A DNA stretch of 64,000 bases from an uncultured Sediminibacterium sp. (GTDB lineage Bacteria; Bacteroidota; Bacteroidia; Chitinophagales; Chitinophagaceae), in assembly GCF_946481145.1 (NCBI RefSeq), contig NZ_CAMLMJ010000005.1:62001-126000 (forward strand), written 5' to 3'. Made by a program: the position numbers and the translations under genes. Positions 42,263 through 50,876 of this stretch are shown piece by piece. The first letter of the stretch is position 1. Each line of letters opens with the position of its first letter. The notes beneath the pieces were generated by a model that was given only the letters and a program-made list of their open reading frames with translations, was not told the origin of the DNA and did no database searches.

Positions 42263-43435
42263 ATGGACTTATCTTATATACTAAATGAGCTGGCAGAAGA
42301 TAGGGATGAATATTTCAGGGCAGTATCACCACCCATCATACAATCAAGCAATTTTGCTTTTAAGAAAGTAGAGGACCTGCGGGCTTCGTTGGCAGATGAA
42401 TATTCAACCTGGTTATATAGTCGCGGTTTAAATCCAACTGTTGAAATACTCAGGAAAAAATTGGCAGCGCTAGATGGAGCGGAAGATTGTTTGGTTTTTA
42501 ATAGTGGTGCTGCCGCCATTTTCGCGGCTGTATTGGCCAATGTAAAAGCTGGCGATCATATCGTAAGCGTAAAAGATCCCTATACATGGGCGAGGAAAAT
42601 GTTTGATGAGATATTGCCTCGTTTTCAGGTAACAGTAACCTATATAGATGGCCGGTCAATTGAGCACTTCGAAAATGCTATTCAGCCTAATACTTCAGTG
42701 ATCTACCTCGAATCTCCCAATAGCTGGATGTTCGATCTGCAAGATTTAGCTGCTGTTGCTAGCCTGGCAAAATCAAAAAATATTGTTACAATTTGTGATA
42801 ATAGTTATTGCACCCCAATTTACCAGAAACCTTATGAAATGGGGATCGACCTCACGCTTCAATCTGCAACCAAATATATTGGCGGCCATAGTGATGTAGT
42901 GGCAGGTGTATTAAGCGGCAGCAGTAAACAGATTACCCGTATCTTTAACAGTGAATACAATAATATAGGGTCCGGTATCCAGCCCTTTAATGCATGGTTA
43001 TTGATTAGGGGACTTCGGACATTACCTACAAGGTTGGAACGTATCACACGTAGCACCCAGGCAGTAATAGCGTTTTTGAAGTCGCACCCGCTTGTAGAAA
43101 GGGTTATTTTTCCTTTAGACCCTGATTTTCCTCAGTATGAGTTGGCTAAAAAGCAAATGAAGGGCTCTTGTGGTTTGTTGACTTTTGTTTTAAAAACCCA
43201 ATCCTGTGAAGCTATCGAATCGTTCTGTAATAGCTTGAAGCATATACTAATGGCTGTTAGTTGGGGTGGACATGAATCCTTGATTATCCCAAAATGCGCC
43301 GGAATGCCGCGGGATCAGTTTGATCCAGGGCAGGCACTACATCGGAGTCTGAGGCTGTATGTGGGATTAGAGGAGCCGGAATACATCATTTCCGATCTGG
43401 CCCAGGCATTGAATGTAATAAATGACCATTCATAA
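42263..43435 (+). CDS. Cys/Met-metabolism PLP-dependent enzyme
   Basis: A 390-residue fold-type I PLP enzyme of the cystathionine gamma-synthase/beta-lyase/methionine gamma-lyase group. CLVFNSGAAAIFA, TICDNSYCTPIYQKPYEMG, and SATKYIGGHSDVVAGVLSG with the PLP-binding Lys are all present. The same signatures cover several reactions (transsulfuration, methionine lysis), and the exact one cannot be set by eye. It follows an amino acid permease with an 8-bp gap. Confidence 0.9.
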   Translation: MDLSYILNELAEDRDEYFRAVSPPIIQSSNFAFKKVEDLRASLADEYSTWLYSRGLNPTVEILRKKLAALDGAEDCLVFNSGAAAIFAAVLANVKAGDHIVSVKDPYTWARKMFDEILPRFQVTVTYIDGRSIEHFENAIQPNTSVIYLESPNSWMFDLQDLAAVASLAKSKNIVTICDNSYCTPIYQKPYEMGIDLTLQSATKYIGGHSDVVAGVLSGSSKQITRIFNSEYNNIGSGIQPFNAWLLIRGLRTLPTRLERITRSTQAVIAFLKSHPLVERVIFPLDPDFPQYELAKKQMKGSCGLLTFVLKTQSCEAIESFCNSLKHILMAVSWGGHESLIIPKCAGMPRDQFDPGQALHRSLRLYVGLEEPEYIISDLAQALNVINDHS

Positions 43436-43506
43436 CGACTTATGAACGGTTTCCATTAGTGCTTCTCCGCCTATCAGAAAATTATCGATAAGGCTTGGGA
43501 AACTGT

Positions 43507-43514
43507 TATTTTTG
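43507..43514 (+). promoter_or_regulatory. -7 box (TATTTTTG) upstream of tolC
   Basis: TATTTTTG matches TAnnTTTG and ends 6 bp before the ATG at 43521, so any transcript started here would have almost no 5' leader. Confidence 0.45.
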
Positions 43515-43520
43515 TTATAT

Positions 43521-44984
43521 ATGAAGAAGTTAATTGCCATTCTGGGAACTGCCTTTTTAATACAGGCGCAAGCTCAGACAACTAATGAAAAGTGGGATCT
43601 GCGTAAATGTATTGACTACGCAACACAGAATAATATTTCTGTGAAGCAGGCTGATATACAGGCAAGGATCAGTGCGTTGCAAGCTCAACAGGCAAAATTG
43701 GGTCAGTACCCAACCTTAAATTTTAACTCTGGAACAGGTGTGCGTTTTGGTAGATCAATTGACCCTACAACCAACCAGTTCTCTACCAACCAGTTTCTTT
43801 ATCAGAATTTTGGCCTGAATGCAGGTATACAGATTTATAATGGGGGAGCTTTAAAAAACTCCATCAAAGCAGCTTTCTTTAATGCTCAGGCCGCACTTGC
43901 AGAAGTAGAAAGAACTGCCAACGATATTTCCCTGAACGTAGCTAATTTTTACCTCCAGGTACTCGCTACCCGTGAGCAGGTGAAAATAACCCAGGTGCAA
44001 ATTGCCCAATCGCAAACACAACTCGAAATCACGAGGAAAAGGGTAGAAGCTGGTGTATTACCAGAACTTAATCTCGCTGAAATTGAAGCTCAACTGGCCA
44101 CTGACAGCAGCAATTTTGTTGCAGCCCTAACCAGTTATGAACTTAATATATTAAATCTGAAAGGGTTGCTTAACCTCGACCCGGCAATTGGTTTCGAAAT
44201 TGAAACGCCGCCGGTAGAAAGTATTCCATTGGAAACTTTTGGCGACCTGCAGCCAGAATTGGTTTATCAGTTGGCACTTACTTCACAGCCGCTACAAAAG
44301 GCAAATGATTTCAGGATACAGGCCGCACAAAAATCTGTTTTAGCAGCGAAAGGTCAAATGTATCCAACCCTTAGTTTTGGTGGTAACCTTGCAACCAACT
44401 TCTCTAATTCATTCAAAAAAACAACGGGCTTTACCTTTCTTGGATACTCACCAGTAACAGGGGCAGAACCAAAAGTTACAATCAGCAATGTTGATTACTA
44501 TGTTCAAAATCCACTTTACCGTTTCAGCCAAACAAGCAGAGGCTTTGGTGGTTTGTGGGAAGGATGGACAAACCAGATCACCAATAACTTTGGTCAGAAC
44601 GTAGGTATTAATTTATCCGTACCCATTTTTAATAGCGGACAGGCCAAAACAGCTTACCGTCGTTCTAAACTCGACCTGCGTGCTGTAGAACTTCAAAAGA
44701 ATCAGGCTGATCTTAAACTCAAGCAAGACATATACACCGCATATAATAACGCCACTGCAGCATTGGAGAAATTCAATGCAAGCAAAAAAACAGTGGAAGC
44801 GACCCAGAAAGCTTATGATTTTGCATTGAAACGTTATGAAGTAGGTTTATTAGGATCATTAGACCTCATAACCAACCAAAATAACCTGCTTCGTGCAAAA
44901 GTTCAGCAACTGGCAAATCAATATGATTACGTGTTCAAAATGAAAGTGCTGGAATTTTATAAAGGACAGGGATTGAAACTCTAA
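43521..44984 (+). CDS. TolC-family outer-membrane efflux protein
   Basis: The start is ATG 43521 (487 residues); an upstream TTG at 43512 is poor. A signal peptide (MKKLIAILGTAFLIQAQA) is followed by the TolC-type pattern of repeated long helices and beta strands, for example WDLRKCIDYATQNNISVKQA at the first repeat and the homologous AYDFALKRYEVGLLG near the end. It forms a trimeric outer-membrane exit channel. It is co-transcribed with a MacA-like adaptor 40 bp downstream. Confidence 0.92.
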   Translation: MKKLIAILGTAFLIQAQAQTTNEKWDLRKCIDYATQNNISVKQADIQARISALQAQQAKLGQYPTLNFNSGTGVRFGRSIDPTTNQFSTNQFLYQNFGLNAGIQIYNGGALKNSIKAAFFNAQAALAEVERTANDISLNVANFYLQVLATREQVKITQVQIAQSQTQLEITRKRVEAGVLPELNLAEIEAQLATDSSNFVAALTSYELNILNLKGLLNLDPAIGFEIETPPVESIPLETFGDLQPELVYQLALTSQPLQKANDFRIQAAQKSVLAAKGQMYPTLSFGGNLATNFSNSFKKTTGFTFLGYSPVTGAEPKVTISNVDYYVQNPLYRFSQTSRGFGGLWEGWTNQITNNFGQNVGINLSVPIFNSGQAKTAYRRSKLDLRAVELQKNQADLKLKQDIYTAYNNATAALEKFNASKKTVEATQKAYDFALKRYEVGLLGSLDLITNQNNLLRAKVQQLANQYDYVFKMKVLEFYKGQGLKL

Positions 44985-45024
44985 CACTAATAACAACCAG
45001 TTACTAATACGAAATACAATATCT

Positions 45025-46368
45025 ATGAATAAGAAATTACTTTGGATCATCATCGGACTTGTTGTAGTTGTAGGAGGATTTATTGGACTGAAGAAAGGTG
45101 GTGTAATCGGAAAAGACGAAGGCTTAAAAGTTTCAGCAGAAAAAGCAGTTACCCGAACCATTATTGAAACCGTAAATGCAAGTGGTAAAGTATATCCTGA
45201 AATTGAAGTGAAGGTAAGTCCCGATGTGAGCGGAGAAATCGTAGAGCTTAATGTAAATGAGGGTGATAGTGTTCGTAAAGGACAGGTATTGGCAAAAATT
45301 TATGCTGATATATATTCTACACAGAGAGATCAGGTAGCAGCTGGAGTTGATCAGGCTAAAGCACAGCTTTCTAATTCAAATGCCAGTTTGCCAGGACTAA
45401 AAGCAACACTGGATAATGCAAAGGCAAATTTCGAAAGACAAAGAAAACTGTATACGGAAAAAGTTACTTCCCGTCAGGAATATGACCAGGCAGAACAGGC
45501 TTATCGCAGTGCTGAAGCTAATTATAATGCAGCAAGAGAAGGATTGAAAGGAACAGAAGCATCTATTATGGGCGCTGAGGCGCAATTGGCAAGAGCCAAT
45601 AAAGATCTCTCCAGAACAACACTGGTTGCACCTATGGATGGTGTTATCAGTTTACTGGCCGTAAAAAAAGGAGAACGTGTTGTTGGTACCGCACAAATGG
45701 CTGGTACAGAAATGATGCGTGTAGCTGATATGCGCAGCATAGAAATAAGGGTTGATGTGGGAGAAAACGATATCCCTAAAGTAAAAATCGGAGATACAGC
45801 ACTCGTAGAAGTAGATGCTTATACCAATCGTAAATTCAAAGGACTGGTTTACAAAATTGCCAACCCTAACACTCAAGCTGCAACTACTACTTCTACTGAA
45901 GTAACAAATTATAAAGTACATATTCGTCTGATCCAGAGCAGCTATAAAGACATGGTTGTACCTGGAAGAGCATTTCCATTTCGTCCGGGTATGACAGCCA
46001 GTGCAGATATCCAAACCAATACCAAGGATAATGTTTTGGCAGTTCCTTTAAATGCAGTTACAACAAGAGAAAAAACTGAATCGGGAAAAAAATCATCTGC
46101 AACTGATGCACCTGTATCAGGAAACCCCGCTGATGATGAAGCCGTTGAAGAAGTGGTTTTTGTAATCGGGAAAGATAAAAAAGTAAAAAAGGTAAAAGTA
46201 AAAACAGCCATACAGGACCTGAATTATATCGAAATCCTCGATGGATTGAATGAAGGCGATCAGGTAGTAACCGGCCCATATAATACCGTAAGTAAAATAC
46301 TGAAAGAAGGCAACCTGGTACAGGTTGTTGCGAAGGATAAATTGTTTGAGGAGAAGAAGAAGGAGTAG
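45025..46368 (+). CDS. RND/MacA-type periplasmic adaptor protein
   Basis: A 447-residue adaptor with an N-terminal membrane anchor (about residues 5-22), a biotinyl-lipoyl domain (PDVSGEIVELNVNEGDSVRKG), an alpha hairpin rich in Ala, Gln and Glu, and membrane-proximal beta domains. It bridges an inner-membrane pump and TolC. The adjacent TolC fits, but no pump gene follows: a terminator comes 65 bp later and the next gene is gpsA. The pump is elsewhere or absent. Confidence 0.92.
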   Translation: MNKKLLWIIIGLVVVVGGFIGLKKGGVIGKDEGLKVSAEKAVTRTIIETVNASGKVYPEIEVKVSPDVSGEIVELNVNEGDSVRKGQVLAKIYADIYSTQRDQVAAGVDQAKAQLSNSNASLPGLKATLDNAKANFERQRKLYTEKVTSRQEYDQAEQAYRSAEANYNAAREGLKGTEASIMGAEAQLARANKDLSRTTLVAPMDGVISLLAVKKGERVVGTAQMAGTEMMRVADMRSIEIRVDVGENDIPKVKIGDTALVEVDAYTNRKFKGLVYKIANPNTQAATTTSTEVTNYKVHIRLIQSSYKDMVVPGRAFPFRPGMTASADIQTNTKDNVLAVPLNAVTTREKTESGKKSSATDAPVSGNPADDEAVEEVVFVIGKDKKVKKVKVKTAIQDLNYIEILDGLNEGDQVVTGPYNTVSKILKEGNLVQVVAKDKLFEEKKKE

Positions 46369-46375
46369 CGGATTG

Positions 46376-46405
46376 AGTCCGAAAGTTCGGGGTCCGGAAG
46401 TCCGG
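46376..46405. repeat. GTCCGGAAG word repeat, left arm
   Basis: GTCCG, AAAGTTCGGG, GTCCGG and AAGTCCGG words lie 8 bp after the adaptor stop. They are broadly complementary to 46508-46540, in scrambled order, around the terminator hairpin. Confidence 0.7.
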
Positions 46406-46432
46406 AAGAGGGGTGAGATTAAAGAACTTGTA

Positions 46433-46459
46433 AAGCGTTATTATAAAATAATAACGCTT
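46433..46459 (+). terminator. Rho-independent terminator of the tolC-adaptor operon
   Basis: AAGCGTTATTAT / ATAATAACGCTT forms a perfect 12-bp stem with a 3-nt loop, followed by TTTTTTATT. Confidence 0.85.
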
Positions 46460-46507
46460 TTTTATTGGGGCTTAACACACTACTAACCTAATAACATCAT
46501 CAATTTC

Positions 46508-46540
46508 CCGGACTTCCGGACTTTCGGTCCCCGGACTTTC
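46508..46540. repeat. GTCCGGAAG word repeat, right arm
   Basis: CCGGACTTCCGGACTTTCGG words, largely the reverse complement of the words at 46376, with the terminator lying between. Confidence 0.7.
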
Positions 46541-46569
46541 AGCCTTTCCCTTCCTATCCCCAACTTCCG

Positions 46570-46577
46570 TATGTTTG
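46570..46577 (+). promoter_or_regulatory. -7 box (TATGTTTG) for gpsA
   Basis: TATGTTTG matches the TAnnTTTG consensus and ends 22 bp before the gpsA ATG. No clear -33 TTG was identified. Confidence 0.45.
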
Positions 46578-46599
46578 CAGCAGAAAAACAATTGCCTTC

Positions 46600-47607
46600 A
46601 TGCAGTATGGAATAATTGGTAGTGGAAGTTGGGCCACGGCCCTGGCAAAAATTTTGACGGATAACGGGCATACTATTTATTGGTGGGTACGGAATGCGGA
46701 GTCGATAGCCTATATGGAAAAAAGGAAGCATAACCCACATTACCTCAGCGCCGCATATTTTAATCCACAACAACTGAAACTCAGTAGTAATCTGGAGGAA
46801 GTGGTAGCTGCCTCAGATGCCCTGGTGGTTGCAGTTCCCTCTGCTTATACGGAACAGGTTTTTGCACAACTGAAAGAAGAAGATTTAAAAGGCAAGAAAA
46901 TTATTTCTGCGATAAAGGGCATCATGCCTACTGATAACAGATTATTGCATGAATACCTGCATTCGCATTATAATGTGCCACTCGATCAATACTTTGCTTT
47001 GCTGGGTCCTTGTCATGCAGAGGAAGTAGCTTCTGAAAAACTTTCCTACCTCACTTTTTCCGGAAAAGACCATGCGTGCGCAGAAAAGATTGCAAAAGAT
47101 TTTACTACTGAATACATCAATACGGTAGTGAACGACGATGTTGTGGGTGTTCAGTATGCCGCTGTTCTAAAAAATATTTATGCATTAGGTGCGGGTATTG
47201 CCCATGGTTTGGAATATGGAGATAATTTTTTGAGTGTTTATATAGCGAACAGTGCAAATGAGATGGTTACTTTCCTTCGAAAGTTAAGCGAACAGGAATC
47301 TCAACCAGCAATTATGGAACCTAACTATGCAGCATCTGTTTACCTGGGTGATTTGCTGGTAACCTGCTATTCACTGTATAGCCGAAACCGTACGTTCGGA
47401 AACATGATCGGAAAGGGTTATTCTGTTAAGGCCGCTCAACTGGAACTTAATATGGTGGCAGAAGGCTATTACGCCGCAAAGTGTATTTACCGTACAAACC
47501 AATCAGTAAATGCCCTAACCCCCATAGCATCAACGATTTATGAAATTCTCTGGAACCATTGTCCTGCCGCTGATGGATTTAAGAAAATAGAAGGTTTTTT
47601 GGTGTAA
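46600..47607 (+). CDS. gpsA: NAD(P)H-dependent glycerol-3-phosphate dehydrogenase
   Basis: A 335-residue protein starting MQYGIIGSGSWATALAKILT, the Rossmann motif of GpsA, with SAIKGIMP, LGPCHAEEVASE and VQYAAVLKNIYALGAGIAHG including the catalytic Lys. It reduces dihydroxyacetone phosphate to sn-glycerol-3-phosphate for membrane lipid synthesis in the cytosol. Length is normal and a -7 box lies 22 bp upstream. Confidence 0.96.
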   Translation: MQYGIIGSGSWATALAKILTDNGHTIYWWVRNAESIAYMEKRKHNPHYLSAAYFNPQQLKLSSNLEEVVAASDALVVAVPSAYTEQVFAQLKEEDLKGKKIISAIKGIMPTDNRLLHEYLHSHYNVPLDQYFALLGPCHAEEVASEKLSYLTFSGKDHACAEKIAKDFTTEYINTVVNDDVVGVQYAAVLKNIYALGAGIAHGLEYGDNFLSVYIANSANEMVTFLRKLSEQESQPAIMEPNYAASVYLGDLLVTCYSLYSRNRTFGNMIGKGYSVKAAQLELNMVAEGYYAAKCIYRTNQSVNALTPIASTIYEILWNHCPAADGFKKIEGFLV

Positions 47608-47628
47608 AAAAAGAGGTAACTTTATTAT

Positions 47629-47748
47629 ATGCCAGTTTCATTCACCTTATTAAATCCTATGGTACTTTTAGTACTGCTTGGAGGGGTGGTTATCATAAAC
47701 CTCCTCAGGAAACTGTTGCATCACTCTAATCATCCCGGGAAGCATTAA
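47629..47748 (+). CDS. Short hydrophobic peptide, possible small membrane protein
   Basis: A 39-residue frame (MPVSFTLLNPMVLLVLLGGV start) 21 bp after gpsA. Residues 11-25 are hydrophobic enough for one membrane helix, followed by a basic, His-rich tail (RKLLHHSNHPGKH). A GAGG stretch lies about 13 bp upstream. Small frames of this size occur by chance, so it is a candidate only. Confidence 0.4.
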   Translation: MPVSFTLLNPMVLLVLLGGVVIINLLRKLLHHSNHPGKH

Positions 47749-47802
47749 TCGTATTTATTTTCAGGAGTAGTTACAGCATTTGCTTAGTCAAGTCGAATCA
47801 GG

Positions 47803-48924
47803 CTATTGAAATAGGTTTGCTGCAATACCATCGGCCAGAAATTTACCCTTTGGACTTAAAACCAAAGTATCATTCTGTGATATTAAATATCCTTCTGACA
47901 GGTATTTTCCGGAAGCACTTTTAATAGCTGATTTCACTTCCATCCCCCATTTTTCTTCTATCAGAGAAAGTGAACAGCCTTCCATGGTCCGAAGACTGGT
48001 CATAATGTATTCATTAAGCTGTTGAATGGGTGTGAGATTTTCAGATTCAGCAGGTATTGTGTCTTTTTCAAGGAATTGCAGGTAAAGTGCATTATTCGAA
48101 ATATTCCATTGCCGCGTAGTTCCATTAAAGGAGTGAGCCGAAGGACCCAGACCGAGATAGGGCTGACCTTGCCAGTAGCTGCTGTTGTGTTTGCTTCTAA
48201 AACCGGGTTTGGCAAAGTTTGAAATTTCGTAATGTTCAAATCCAGCCTCGGCTAATTTCTCAGTCAGTATTTCAAAATGACCTGCCTGAAGGTCAGGATC
48301 AATATCTTCTTTCTTACCCTTTTGAATCTGTTGATCCAATGCTGTTTTAGGTTCAACCGTTAAAGCGTATGCCGAAATATGTGGAACGCCTAATGTAATA
48401 GCGGTGTCGATATTACTCAACCAGCGGTCATTCGTTAGTCCAGGTGTGCCATAAATAAGATCGATTGTAAGGTTACTGAATCCATTTTCCCTTGCCAGCC
48501 GAATACATTCTTTACCCTGTAAAGCAGTATGTACACGATTCATCCAAACCAGGTCTTCTTCAAAAAATGATTGTATACCTATGCTGAGCCTGTTGATGCC
48601 GGCCTGTTTCCATTCCAGTAGTTTATCTCTGGAAATATCGTCTGGGTTGGCTTCCAGCGTTATTTCAGCGTCTATGGTAATGTTGAAATAATGGCGAATA
48701 TTATGGAGAATGGCTTGAAGTTCTTCGAAAGTCAAAAGGGAAGGGGTGCCACCGCCAAAATAAATAGTTGTAACAGTATCGGTTAAATAATTTTTCCTGA
48801 GTGCTGTTTCTTTTGCAATGGCAGCAACCATTGCAGGCTTTGTGGCTTGCGTTGTAGAGAAATGAAAATTACAATAATGACAGGCCTTCTTGCAAAAGGG
48901 AATATGAATATAAATGCCTGCCAT
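47803..48924 (-). CDS. hemW: HemW-type radical SAM protein
   Basis: A 373-residue radical SAM protein with the C11-x3-C15-x2-C18 cluster motif (FCKKACHYCNF), the TIYFGGGTPSLL segment and the NRLSIGIQSF segment of the HemN/HemW family. The short N-terminus before the cluster is typical of HemW, a heme chaperone, rather than HemN, the oxygen-independent coproporphyrinogen oxidase. It is divergent from DUF4271. HemW is the better label, though older databases call it a coproporphyrinogen oxidase. Confidence 0.9.
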   Translation of the reverse strand: MAGIYIHIPFCKKACHYCNFHFSTTQATKPAMVAAIAKETALRKNYLTDTVTTIYFGGGTPSLLTFEELQAILHNIRHYFNITIDAEITLEANPDDISRDKLLEWKQAGINRLSIGIQSFFEEDLVWMNRVHTALQGKECIRLARENGFSNLTIDLIYGTPGLTNDRWLSNIDTAITLGVPHISAYALTVEPKTALDQQIQKGKKEDIDPDLQAGHFEILTEKLAEAGFEHYEISNFAKPGFRSKHNSSYWQGQPYLGLGPSAHSFNGTTRQWNISNNALYLQFLEKDTIPAESENLTPIQQLNEYIMTSLRTMEGCSLSLIEEKWGMEVKSAIKSASGKYLSEGYLISQNDTLVLSPKGKFLADGIAANLFQ

Positions 48925-48929
48925 AATTA

Positions 48930-48937
48930 CAAAGATA
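48930..48937 (-). promoter_or_regulatory. -7 box (TATCTTTG) for hemW
   Basis: On the minus strand TATCTTTG matches TAnnTTTG and ends 5 nt before the hemW ATG, giving almost no leader. Confidence 0.45.
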
Positions 48938-48957
48938 CAACGAAGCTGTCGGGACTC

Positions 48958-48990
48958 TTGTATTACAGATAACCGAAAAGCTTATTTTTG
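48958..48990 (+). promoter_or_regulatory. Promoter (TTG-N22-TATTTTTG) for the DUF4271 gene
   Basis: TTG at 48958-48960 and TATTTTTG at 48983-48990 are spaced 22 bp, close to the Bacteroidota consensus, and end 5 bp before the ATG at 48996. Confidence 0.55.
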
Positions 48991-48995
48991 TTGCA

Positions 48996-49973
48996 ATGAA
49001 TTTGCTGATGCGTTTTTTCTTGTTGTTTACAGGAATGATTTCCTTTTTATGCGGAATTGGTCAAACCGATACACCAGGCGTATCTGGTAGGGTTATTCAG
49101 CAAAAAGACAGTATCGTCAAACAATTTTCAAAAATTGATTCGGCTACTAAATCTGGCGATACTTTATCATTGGCAGACAGTAATCAAGCAGGTTTAACTG
49201 CTCAGGTACCACCGTCTCTTCCTTTAATTGATACCACTACTTACCGAAAGTATTATACGCATCCATTCTTACCGCTTTCCGGGACTCCGCTATTTATGAT
49301 TTCAGATTTCCGGGAAAGAAGAACACTGGATGATATGTTCTATCTGTTAATGGGAGTGGTATTATTACTTGCTTTTGTACGTGCCGTATTTCCCCGATAT
49401 ATCAAGAACCTTTTTGTCTTGTTTTTGCAAACCTCGCTTCGCCAGAAACAAACAAAGGACCAATTGCTGCAGGATAACCTGGGCTCATTATTCGTTAATT
49501 TCCTTTTTATTGTCACTACCAGTATTTACGGGGCATTGGTTATCAGGAATAATGACTGGCTGGATTTTCCTTTCTGGCATATTGTATTTTTTGGGGCCGC
49601 ATTGCTTACTGTAGTGTACTTCGGAAAATTTATCTTTTTACAGTTTTCAGGATGGATTTTCAATTCCAGAGATGCAGCAGTTAGTTATACTTTCACGGTA
49701 TTCCTGGTTAATAAAGTGTTGGGTATCATACTGGTACCTTTTCTTTTCCTGATGGCTTTTGCCAAACCCGGGTTAAGAGAAATTGCACTTACTATTTCAA
49801 TTGGTTGTATGATTATTCTACTCCTGTATCGGTATATTGTTTCATTCGCAACAATCAGGAACACATTGAAGGTGAATGCTTTGCATTTTTTTCTTTATCT
49901 TTGCGCCGTTGAAATAGTTCCGTTGATGCTTATTTATAAGCTGATGACGGATTATATCGGTGGAAGGTTTTAA
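48996..49973 (+). CDS. DUF4271 membrane protein
   Basis: A 325-residue protein with an N-terminal hydrophobic segment that may be a signal peptide, a Ser/Thr-rich periplasmic stretch, then about six membrane helices from residue 115 onward. The layout and the following hemD-like gene match DUF4271 proteins, which accompany hemD-like genes in Bacteroidota. Function unknown. A gliding-related role has been suggested for neighbours of this family but cannot be judged from the sequence. Confidence 0.85.
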   Translation: MNLLMRFFLLFTGMISFLCGIGQTDTPGVSGRVIQQKDSIVKQFSKIDSATKSGDTLSLADSNQAGLTAQVPPSLPLIDTTTYRKYYTHPFLPLSGTPLFMISDFRERRTLDDMFYLLMGVVLLLAFVRAVFPRYIKNLFVLFLQTSLRQKQTKDQLLQDNLGSLFVNFLFIVTTSIYGALVIRNNDWLDFPFWHIVFFGAALLTVVYFGKFIFLQFSGWIFNSRDAAVSYTFTVFLVNKVLGIILVPFLFLMAFAKPGLREIALTISIGCMIILLLYRYIVSFATIRNTLKVNALHFFLYLCAVEIVPLMLIYKLMTDYIGGRF

Positions 49974-50002
49974 TTTTGCAAAATCTCAGACAGCAAGCAA
50001 GC

Positions 50003-50800
50003 ATGGTAAAGAAAGGAGCCAAACAAGCGGGTACCCCTAAGACCTTAAAAAAGATCCTGATCTCCCAGCCCAGACCTGAAAGCGATAAGTCGCCTTATTT
50101 TGATCTGGAAAGGAAATATAAGGTAGAACTGGTCTTCCAGCCATTTATTAAACTGGAAGGTATCCCTGCCAAAGAATTTCGCAAACAAAAGATTGATATC
50201 TCGTATTATTCTGCGGTAATCTTTACCAGCAGAAATGCCATCGATCATTTTTTTCGAACTTGCGAAGAAATGAAAGTGACTATCGGTCAGGATACTAAAT
50301 ATTTCTGTATCACCGAAGCGGTTGCGTTATATCTCCAGAAATTCATCCTGTATAGGAAAAGAAAGGTTTTCTATGGTGCTGATGGTACCAACAAAAGCAT
50401 GTTTGATGTAATCAACAAACATAAAGAGAACGAAAAATTTCTTTATGTATGTAGTGAGAACCAGCAGGATAATGAAATTGTAAACTGGCTGAAGTCTAAT
50501 AACTGCGAGTTCCAACTGGGCTTCATGTATCGCACGATTAGTAATGACATCAAAGAAATTATTGAAGAACAGGAGTTTGATGTGATTTGCTTCTTTACGC
50601 CAAGTGGTGTAAAAAGCCTTTTCGACAACCTCCCTTCTTTCCAGCAAAATGGAACTGTAATTGGTGCATTTGGAAACAATACATCTAAAGCAGTAGAAGA
50701 TGCAGGTTTGAAACTGGAAATTAAAGTGCCTGCTCCACAAAGACCAAGTATGGTAGCTGCACTCGATCATTTTCTGGCATCTGCGCAATCAAAAAAATAA
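50003..50800 (+). CDS. hemD: Uroporphyrinogen-III synthase-like protein
   Basis: The start at ATG 50003 gives 265 residues; a TTG at 49976 lies only 3 bp after the previous stop and adds nine residues. The protein has the two-domain HemD fold with ILISQPRPESDKSPY at the start, YYSAVIFTSRNAIDHFF and CFFTPSGVKSLF. HemD cyclises hydroxymethylbilane to uroporphyrinogen III in heme and B12 synthesis. Sequence is divergent, so a paralogue cannot be excluded. A terminator follows. Confidence 0.8.
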   Translation: MVKKGAKQAGTPKTLKKILISQPRPESDKSPYFDLERKYKVELVFQPFIKLEGIPAKEFRKQKIDISYYSAVIFTSRNAIDHFFRTCEEMKVTIGQDTKYFCITEAVALYLQKFILYRKRKVFYGADGTNKSMFDVINKHKENEKFLYVCSENQQDNEIVNWLKSNNCEFQLGFMYRTISNDIKEIIEEQEFDVICFFTPSGVKSLFDNLPSFQQNGTVIGAFGNNTSKAVEDAGLKLEIKVPAPQRPSMVAALDHFLASAQSKK

Positions 50801-50829
50801 CCAATTTTAATATTCACCTTACTTATCAT

Positions 50830-50854
50830 AAACCCTTGCTTTTGCAGGGGTTTT
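50830..50854 (+). terminator. Terminator after the hemD-like gene
   Basis: AAACCCTTGC and GCAGGGGTTT pair around TTTT (one G-T pair), followed by a T-rich tail. Confidence 0.7.
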
Positions 50855-50876
50855 ATTTTAGTATTAATTTCAGTAA

